A stretch of DNA of 64,000 nt from an uncultured Lachnospiraceae bacterium (GTDB taxonomy: Bacteria > Bacillota > Clostridia > Lachnospirales > Lachnospiraceae), in contig CAJTNT010000002.1 in NCBI GenBank assembly GCA_910577785.1, forward strand, positions 52,094 through 116,093, written 5' to 3'. The notes under the pieces are model-generated. The model saw only the letters and a list, made by a program, of their open reading frames with translations. It was not told where the DNA came from and did not search any database. Numbering within the stretch: the stretch's first letter is position 1; every line of letters begins with the position of its first letter. This document shows, piece by piece, positions 58,720-64,000 of the stretch. The position numbers were made by a program, and so were the translations under genes.

Positions 58720-61335
58720 ATGAAGAATAAGAAATGGAAACGGATGGTAGGGATTTTGGTGAGTATTGCATTGCTTTGCTCCGGCCTGGTTGGGTGCAGC
58801 GGGAAAGGCAATGGAGGGAGCAGTGATAGCGTGGGCAGCAGTGCGGGAGGCACGGAGGGGAGCGGCGGGGATTCTGCCAGCGGCGCTTCCGATGGGAGTG
58901 CCAACGGCACAGAGGCGGCGATGGGGCGTTTCCTGGAGGAGGAAATAGAGAGCGCCATACTGTTTGCCAATATTTTTGATATGAAGAGAATGGATGATGG
59001 GACGATCCGCCTGATTGGCAACGATGCGGATCAAGGGAAGCTGTGTGTATGGGATTCCAAAGATGCAGGGCAGAGCTGGGAAAAGGCATTTGCCCTGTCG
59101 GATGAGCTGCAGGAAAACGGAGATGGTTATGTTGACTATGCCGCCTTATCCAATGGAGGACAGTCAATTGTGGCCTATAATCAGATTATGGAGGGCAAAG
59201 GAGTTATGCCCATCCTATATCTTACGGATAAGGAAGGAAATGCCAGCAAGATTCCCTTTGAGATGCCGGACAAGAAGGATATGCCGGCAGACGGGACGTT
59301 TGATGCATCTGTCTATAGCAGCAGCACGGTATATGATTCGGCTGGTGGTGAGAATGCAGAAAATCAGCCCACAGAAGGAGAAAACTCCAAGGAAGAGAAT
59401 CCTGGAGGAGGAAGCCCAGAAGAAGGCTCTGAGGGAGAAAACCCTGAGGGAGGAAGCCCAGAAGAAGGCTCTGAGGGAGAAAACCCTGAGGGAGAGGGTT
59501 CCGAGGGCGAAGAGAATGCAGACGGCTCCTCTGAATCGTATGGCAGCAATAACCTGATTATGGGGCTCTCCTGCCTGGGGGAGGATCAGGTGTTGGTAAA
59601 GGATGTCAGCGGAAGGGTTTATCAGATAAGCATTTCCGATGGCAGCATCAAACAGACGTATGAATTTGGCGAAAACTCAGAATTGCGTGAGAGTTTCCTG
59701 GTAGGGGATAAGCTGGTGTGCCAGACGGACGCAGAGGTGTTGGTGTATGATACGGCGACCGGGGAGCAGCAGTCCAAAGAGGATACGCTGCAGAAAAGTA
59801 TTACGGAGAGCGGGTATTTCCTGGCGGTGGATTCCTTGGATGGCGGGAAGGGGATGTATTGGCTGAGCAGTAAGGGGCTATTTCATTATATGTTTGGCGG
59901 CAGCGTGATGGAGCAGCTGATGGATGGGAGCTTAAATTCGCTGGCAAACCCTTCTTTTTATGTGAATCGGCTGCTGATGCTGGATGAGCAGAATCTGCTG
60001 GTGGCGGCAAATGATTCCAGTTCGTCTTCCCCGACGGGGGTTGTGCTGGTGAAGTTTACGTATTCGGCGGATACGCCTGCCAGGCCGGAGAAGGAGCTGA
60101 AGGTATATTCCCTCAACGATAGCCGGGAGATGCGTCAGGCTATCAGCCATTACCAGAAGGAACATACGGATATATATATCAATTATGAAGTGGCTCTGGC
60201 GGAGGAAAATGGCATGACAGTATCCGATGCGTTAAAGACGCTGACTACGGAGGTGATGGCAGGAAAAGGGCCGGATGTGCTGATTTTAGATGGAATGCCG
60301 GTAGAGACGTATGCCGAGAAAGGGATTTTGCGGGATCTGGCGGCAATTGCTGCGAATGCCGATGGGAATTATTTTGAAAATATTTTACATGCCTATCAAG
60401 ATGGGCAGGGGCAGATGTGCGCCATACCGGCCAGGTTTATGATGCCGATGGCTCATGCGGGGAGTGAATATTACACGCCTGGGGAAGGATTTGAATCCTT
60501 TACAGAGCGTAAAGACGTGCTGGCGCATATGGAGCCGGACAGCGTGGTGGAGAAGTTCTGGTACAGCTGCGGGGCTGCCTGGAAAAAAGAGGACGGCACT
60601 TTGGATGGACAGAAGGTGGCGGATTTCCTGGCGAGGCTGAAAAATGCCTATGGGGAGTTTGACGGCGGCGAGGATGAGAGTGCGGAAATAGTGCTGGCCA
60701 TGGAGGGCGGGGTTAGCCCGTTGCATAAGATAAGCCTGGATTATGGGGAGTTTGATTTGGCAGGCAAAAAAATCAACGCCAATATCGGCCTCTATGGCGG
60801 CGGCGACTATGGATTAATCCGCGCCGTATCCAAGAAGCTGGAAGGGGGAGATTTTGGGATGATGCCAGGGCAGGCCCAGAATGTTTTTGTGCCTTCTATG
60901 GTGCTGGGTGTCAGCAGCAAGAGTATGCAGCCAGAGGTGGCGGAGGCGTTTGTGGGTTATCTGCTTTCTGCGGATGCGCAGAAGCTGTCGATGAACAGTG
61001 GGTTCCCAGTTGACCGGGATGCTTTCCGCGGTGTGATTGACGGGCATGAATATGAGCCGAAGGAGGGCCAAGAAACGGCCGGAGTGATGATGAGCGTGGC
61101 AGGGGACAGTGAAGATGTCAGTGAGGCCATCAGTTATGAGATGGTTCCGTCTACGGAAGAGGAAATTAAGAAGCTGACGGATTTGGCGGAATCCCTGGAA
61201 ACGCCGGCGCTTATGGATGATGTGATTAAGGAAGCTGTGGTAGAGCAGGGAGAGAAAGTGCTGAAAGGGGAACTGGAGCCGCAGGCGGCAGCGGATGCGA
61301 TTATGCAGAAGGTGAATATTTATCTGGCAGAGTAA
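58720..61335 (+). CDS. Carbohydrate ABC transporter substrate-binding lipoprotein with N-terminal propeller-like extension
   Basis: ATG at 58720 follows AGGAGGAAAAAGG. The signal peptide ends in lipobox SGLVGC. The 871-residue protein is twice the usual length. Residues about 28-70 are a Gly/Ser linker. About 75-460 resemble WD/BNR-type beta-propeller repeats (VWDSKDAGQSWEKAF; sensor-like strands), interrupted by an acidic tandem repeat at about 215-270. About 465-865 form the family 1 solute-binding domain (ELKVYSLNDSREMRQAI, TTEVMAGKGPDVLILDG, PEVAEAFVGYLLSADAQ). It delivers sugars to the two permeases that follow. The extension may bind a glycan or partner; that is inference. Confidence 0.85.
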   Translation: MKNKKWKRMVGILVSIALLCSGLVGCSGKGNGGSSDSVGSSAGGTEGSGGDSASGASDGSANGTEAAMGRFLEEEIESAILFANIFDMKRMDDGTIRLIGNDADQGKLCVWDSKDAGQSWEKAFALSDELQENGDGYVDYAALSNGGQSIVAYNQIMEGKGVMPILYLTDKEGNASKIPFEMPDKKDMPADGTFDASVYSSSTVYDSAGGENAENQPTEGENSKEENPGGGSPEEGSEGENPEGGSPEEGSEGENPEGEGSEGEENADGSSESYGSNNLIMGLSCLGEDQVLVKDVSGRVYQISISDGSIKQTYEFGENSELRESFLVGDKLVCQTDAEVLVYDTATGEQQSKEDTLQKSITESGYFLAVDSLDGGKGMYWLSSKGLFHYMFGGSVMEQLMDGSLNSLANPSFYVNRLLMLDEQNLLVAANDSSSSSPTGVVLVKFTYSADTPARPEKELKVYSLNDSREMRQAISHYQKEHTDIYINYEVALAEENGMTVSDALKTLTTEVMAGKGPDVLILDGMPVETYAEKGILRDLAAIAANADGNYFENILHAYQDGQGQMCAIPARFMMPMAHAGSEYYTPGEGFESFTERKDVLAHMEPDSVVEKFWYSCGAAWKKEDGTLDGQKVADFLARLKNAYGEFDGGEDESAEIVLAMEGGVSPLHKISLDYGEFDLAGKKINANIGLYGGGDYGLIRAVSKKLEGGDFGMMPGQAQNVFVPSMVLGVSSKSMQPEVAEAFVGYLLSADAQKLSMNSGFPVDRDAFRGVIDGHEYEPKEGQETAGVMMSVAGDSEDVSEAISYEMVPSTEEEIKKLTDLAESLETPALMDDVIKEAVVEQGEKVLKGELEPQAAADAIMQKVNIYLAE
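59407..59490 (+). repeat. 42-bp coding tandem duplication
   Basis: A 42-bp unit beginning GGAGGAAGCCCAGAAGAAGG is present twice in near-perfect tandem (starts 59407 and 59449). It encodes 14-residue acidic units with GGSPEEGSEGENPE. A length-variable linker in the binding protein. Confidence 0.9.
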
Positions 61336-61357
61336 GAGGGCAAGGAAAAAGGGAAAA

Positions 61358-62296
61358 ATGGAGAGAAGGGCGAAAGGCTTTCGGAAATTTTATCATAGAA
61401 AGAGGGAAGTGCGCACAGCAAGAGGGAGGGTGGGACAGACGCAGAAAAAAAACGGGAAGCGGAGGAAGCAGTTGCGCGGGTTTTTGTGGATTCTGCCGAG
61501 TTTCCTGGGAGTTATGGTATTCTATCTGCTGCCCTATGGGGATGTGCTGCGGCGCTCTTTCCTGGGGGCAGTGGATGGGCGCTTTGTGGGACTTGAGAAT
61601 TACAAGAGCATATTTAGCAATACGGCCTTCCAACTGGCAGTGAAAAATACCCTGTGTTTTACCGTGGTGTGTATTCCGGCGCTGATCTTGCTGGCATTGG
61701 TGTGCGCGGTAATCTTGTTCCGCAGCAAGTATGGCGGCGTGATTAAGAGCGCGTTCCTAATGCCAATGGCGCTGCCCGCAGTATCCGTGGCCTTGATGTG
61801 GCGGCTGCTGTTCCACGCGCAGGGGATTCTGAACCAATGGCTGGCCCAACTGGGCATTGCGGGCAGCGACTGGATGAATGGCGGGCAGGCGTTCTGGGTG
61901 CTGGTATTTAGCTATATCTGGAAAAACCTTGGATACGACATTGTGCTGTGGATGGCTGGGTTGGCGGGGATTTCAGAAAATATCTATGAGGCGGCAAGGG
62001 TAGACGGCGCGGGGGAATGGCAGTGTTTTTTTAAAATTACTTTGCCCAATTTAAAGTCATCGCTTTATACGATTACAGTCCTGTCTTTCCTAAATTCTTT
62101 TAAGGTGTTCCGGGAGGCTTATCTGGTGGCGGGGGACTATCCGCATGAGAGTATTTATATGATGCAGCATTTGTTCAACAATTGGTTCCGGGGATTTTCC
62201 TTTGACAAAATGGCAGCGGCGGCGGTGGTGGAAAGCGCCGTATTGCTGCTGCTGATCCTGCTGCTGCAGAAGGCATGGGACAACAAGGAGGGGTGA
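61358..62296 (+). CDS. Sugar ABC transporter permease (MalF/UgpA type)
   Basis: The 312-residue membrane protein has a basic N-terminal tail of about 45 residues and six helices. The ABC permease loop is YEAARVDGAGEWQCFFKITLPNL near residue 210. The first helix is in FLWILPSFLGVMVFYLLPYG. It forms a heterodimer with the next gene product. A ribosome site AAGGAAAAAGGG is present. No ATPase is encoded; an MsmX-type ATPase at 18 kb is a candidate. Confidence 0.93.
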   Translation: MERRAKGFRKFYHRKREVRTARGRVGQTQKKNGKRRKQLRGFLWILPSFLGVMVFYLLPYGDVLRRSFLGAVDGRFVGLENYKSIFSNTAFQLAVKNTLCFTVVCIPALILLALVCAVILFRSKYGGVIKSAFLMPMALPAVSVALMWRLLFHAQGILNQWLAQLGIAGSDWMNGGQAFWVLVFSYIWKNLGYDIVLWMAGLAGISENIYEAARVDGAGEWQCFFKITLPNLKSSLYTITVLSFLNSFKVFREAYLVAGDYPHESIYMMQHLFNNWFRGFSFDKMAAAAVVESAVLLLLILLLQKAWDNKEG

Positions 62297-62300
62297 TCGG

Positions 62301-63185
62301 ATGAGGATTAATGCAACGAGAAAGGCAAAGAGAAAGTTCCATCCCGGGCGGATTGCTTGCTGGCTGCTTCTGGGGGCGTTTGCGGTCATTGCTTTATATC
62401 CAGTGTTTTTTCTGCTGGCAGGTTCTTTGATGGGGGATGATGAGCTGAAGCTCTATCTGGGGCCTGTCATTTCCGGCACAGGGGGGCATGCAGATTTTCC
62501 TTTGCTGCCGTTGTTCCCTACGTTGCGCCATTATGTGGAAATTTTTCTGGATACGCCGGAATTTTTTGTGATGTTCTGGAATTCTGTCAAGATTACGTTT
62601 GGCGTGCTGTTGGGGCAGTTTTTGGTAGGGACGATGGCGGCGTGGGGATTCGCGAAGTATAAATTTCCTGGGAAAAAGGGTTTTTTTCTGATTTATATGA
62701 TTTTGATGCTGATGCCTTTTCAGGTGCTGATGCTATCGGATTACCTGGTGCTGGACTGGATGAAGCTGACGGATCATTTGTGGGGGATCATTTTGCCAGG
62801 GGTATTTTCTACGTTTCCGGTGTTTATTATGTACCGTTTTTTTACGGAAATTTCGGATAGCCTGATCGAGTCCGCCAAGCTGGACGGAGCCAGGGACTGG
62901 CAGCTGTTTTGCCATATTGCGCTGCCCATGGGATCTTCAGGGATTATTTCGGCGATGGTGCTGGGGTTTTTGGAATACTGGAGCCTGATTGAGCAGCCGC
63001 TGACATTTTTAAAGGATAAAAGTTTGTTTCCGCTGTCGATTTTCCTGCCAGACATTACAGCTATCAGCAAATCCGGCATTGCCTTTGTGGCGTCCGTCAT
63101 TACATTTTTCCCGGCGCTGCTGGTATTTCTCGGCGGGCAGGAATATCTGGAGCAGGGGATTATGGCTGGAGCGGTGAAGGAATGA
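62301..63185 (+). CDS. Sugar ABC transporter permease (MalG/UgpE type)
   Basis: The 294-residue permease has six helices and the ATPase-contact loop IESAKLDGARDWQLFCHIALP near residue 193. It starts four bases after the stop of the first permease, with AAGGAGG before it. The first helix AVIALYPVFFLLAGSLMG is typical of the family. The unusual extracytoplasmic part GPVISGTGGHADFPLLP is normal in MalG-like proteins with short N-termini. Confidence 0.93.
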   Translation: MRINATRKAKRKFHPGRIACWLLLGAFAVIALYPVFFLLAGSLMGDDELKLYLGPVISGTGGHADFPLLPLFPTLRHYVEIFLDTPEFFVMFWNSVKITFGVLLGQFLVGTMAAWGFAKYKFPGKKGFFLIYMILMLMPFQVLMLSDYLVLDWMKLTDHLWGIILPGVFSTFPVFIMYRFFTEISDSLIESAKLDGARDWQLFCHIALPMGSSGIISAMVLGFLEYWSLIEQPLTFLKDKSLFPLSIFLPDITAISKSGIAFVASVITFFPALLVFLGGQEYLEQGIMAGAVKE

Positions 63186-63313
63186 GAGGCGAAGGAACAA
63201 TCCTTAAGGAGCGGAGCTAAAAAAAGCGGGTGTACGCAGCTGTGTAACGAAGTATGGCGCTTTGTGGCTGGCAGGAAAGCCAATGGAAAATAGCAAGGAA
63301 AGGGAATGGAGCG

Positions 63314-64000
63314 ATGGTTCGAAAAAAGGCATTTGGGATATTGGGAGGATTTCTGGCAGTCATGCTGGTATTTACAATGATATCCAGGGCAGTGAGCGGG
63401 GCGTCCATGGCCAGGGTGGAAACTGTAAAAATCTCCACGGGGACAATTGACCATAAGGTAAGCGGCAGCGGCAAGGTGGAGGCAGGAAAAGAGGTTGCAG
63501 TATTTACGGAAGGCGGGCAGCGTGTGAAGGAAATCTGTGTGCAGGAGGGCCAGTCGGTGGAAGAGGGGGACACGCTGTTCTTGCTGGATCTGGAGGAGCT
63601 GGAAGAACAGGTGCTGGCGGCGCAGCAGGAATTGGAAAAAATCAAGCTTCAGAATGAGGATGCCAGAAGCAGCCAGCAGACACAGCAGGAAGCGCGCGCC
63701 CTTGCCCAAAGACGCGCACAGGAGGATTATAGCCAGGCAATTTCCAAAGGAGACGCAGACGTAGCTAAGGCTAAGGCAGATTGGGATGCGGCGGAAAGGG
63801 CGCTGCAGGAATTCCTGCGCGATCATCCACGTCCTGCGGAACAAGTGGGGGCGGCGTACCCAGAAGGGAATGCCCAGAAGTTTGAAAATCAAATTCGGGG
63901 AGCACAAAGTCAGGATTTCAAAGCTGCGAGCCAGAAAAGCCAGAGCCAAGGGAATCCGGAAAGCCAGAATGGCCAAGGGCAGGAGAGCCAAAAACTAGAA
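63314..64000 (+). CDS. HlyD-type periplasmic adaptor / membrane fusion protein, 3' end outside window
   Basis: From ATG 63314 the frame stays open to the right edge (229 codons). One N-terminal membrane helix (GILGGFLAVMLVFTMI) is followed by a lipoyl-like half-motif GSGKVEAGKEVAVFTEGGQRVKEI with VQEGQSVEEGDTLFLLDLEEL. This is the biotinyl-lipoyl barrel of HlyD/MacA proteins. A coiled coil follows (EQVLAAQQELEKIKLQ...), with a Ser/Gln/Gly-rich insertion starting near residue 200. In Gram-positives such proteins work with FtsX/MacB exporters. It follows the sugar permeases by 128 bases. Ribosome site GGAAAGGGAATGGAG. Confidence 0.85.
   Translation, partial: MVRKKAFGILGGFLAVMLVFTMISRAVSGASMARVETVKISTGTIDHKVSGSGKVEAGKEVAVFTEGGQRVKEICVQEGQSVEEGDTLFLLDLEELEEQVLAAQQELEKIKLQNEDARSSQQTQQEARALAQRRAQEDYSQAISKGDADVAKAKADWDAAERALQEFLRDHPRPAEQVGAAYPEGNAQKFENQIRGAQSQDFKAASQKSQSQGNPESQNGQGQESQKLE

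Noticed and set aside
62774..63991. 405-codon minus-strand ORF over the permease and HlyD genes
   Set aside because: It overlaps two good plus-strand genes and is Ser/Leu/Pro/His-rich; the plus-strand HlyD frame has a signal helix and lipoyl motif.

Overview
The window looks like a chromosomal segment of an anaerobic Gram-positive Clostridia, most likely a Lachnospiraceae gut bacterium. Supporting signs are strong AGGAGG ribosome sites, an oxygen-independent class III ribonucleotide reductase, an acyl-CoA:acetate CoA-transferase of the butyrate-producer type, the Bacillus/Clostridium gene order yaaR-holB-ricT-trmN6-rsmI, and secreted FIVAR/Big_2/LamG glycan-active proteins. No species is assigned. 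Sigma-28-like promoters upstream of two or three genes suggest a motile relative, although no flagellar structural gene lies in the window.

Layout. 1-3.1 kb: end of an FtsX-type ABC permease, a decayed serine recombinase next to tRNA-Lys(UUU), and bioY with a BirA-type operator on its promoter. 3.4-9.9 kb: one 2178-residue secreted polysaccharide lyase. 10.2-15.1 kb: small conserved protein, galM, GtrA protein, and a minus-strand AIM24 / FabT-like MarR / CoA-transferase group. 15.3-22 kb: S1-domain protein, lytic transglycosylase, dUTPase, MsmX-type ATPase, CdaR/PucR regulator, Rrf2 regulator and a coiled-coil protein. 22.2-26.2 kb: an AT-rich island with a three-gene methylase / LAGLIDADG-like / PD-(D/E)XK cassette and decayed fragments. 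26.3-35.3 kb: mgtE with an Orn/Lys/Arg decarboxylase, nrdD under tandem NrdR boxes, then an ECF sigma factor with an ABC exporter. 35.3-43 kb: murG, a kilobase of tandem and palindromic repeats, then the yaaR-rsmI cluster. 43-48.3 kb: DUF885 lipoprotein, a patatin/2-hydroxyacid-dehydrogenase fusion and a zinc phospholipase C-like protein. 48.5-51.4 kb: a BcgI-like restriction-modification pair. 52.4-64 kb: SWIM/SNF2 helicase, ArsC-like protein, a two-component system divergent from a carbohydrate ABC transporter, and the start of a HlyD-type protein.

How the genes may work together. The sugar ABC system at 58.7-63.2 kb has a binding protein and two permeases but no ATPase; the MsmX-type ATPase at 18 kb could energise it. 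The divergent two-component system shares a symmetrical 75-bp intergenic site with it and probably controls it. Two restriction-modification loci of different type lie 23 kb apart.

Most unusual items: (1) the 22.5-25.5 kb cassette, where a cytosine methylase is translationally linked to a protein with two LAGLIDADG-like motifs lacking the catalytic acids and to a small PD-(D/E)XK nuclease; (2) a family of three structured palindromic repeats at 11.8, 22.1 and 37.1 kb whose stems show compensatory base changes; (3) two tandem arrays with exact 66-bp and 61-bp periods downstream of murG; (4) the patatin-dehydrogenase fusion.
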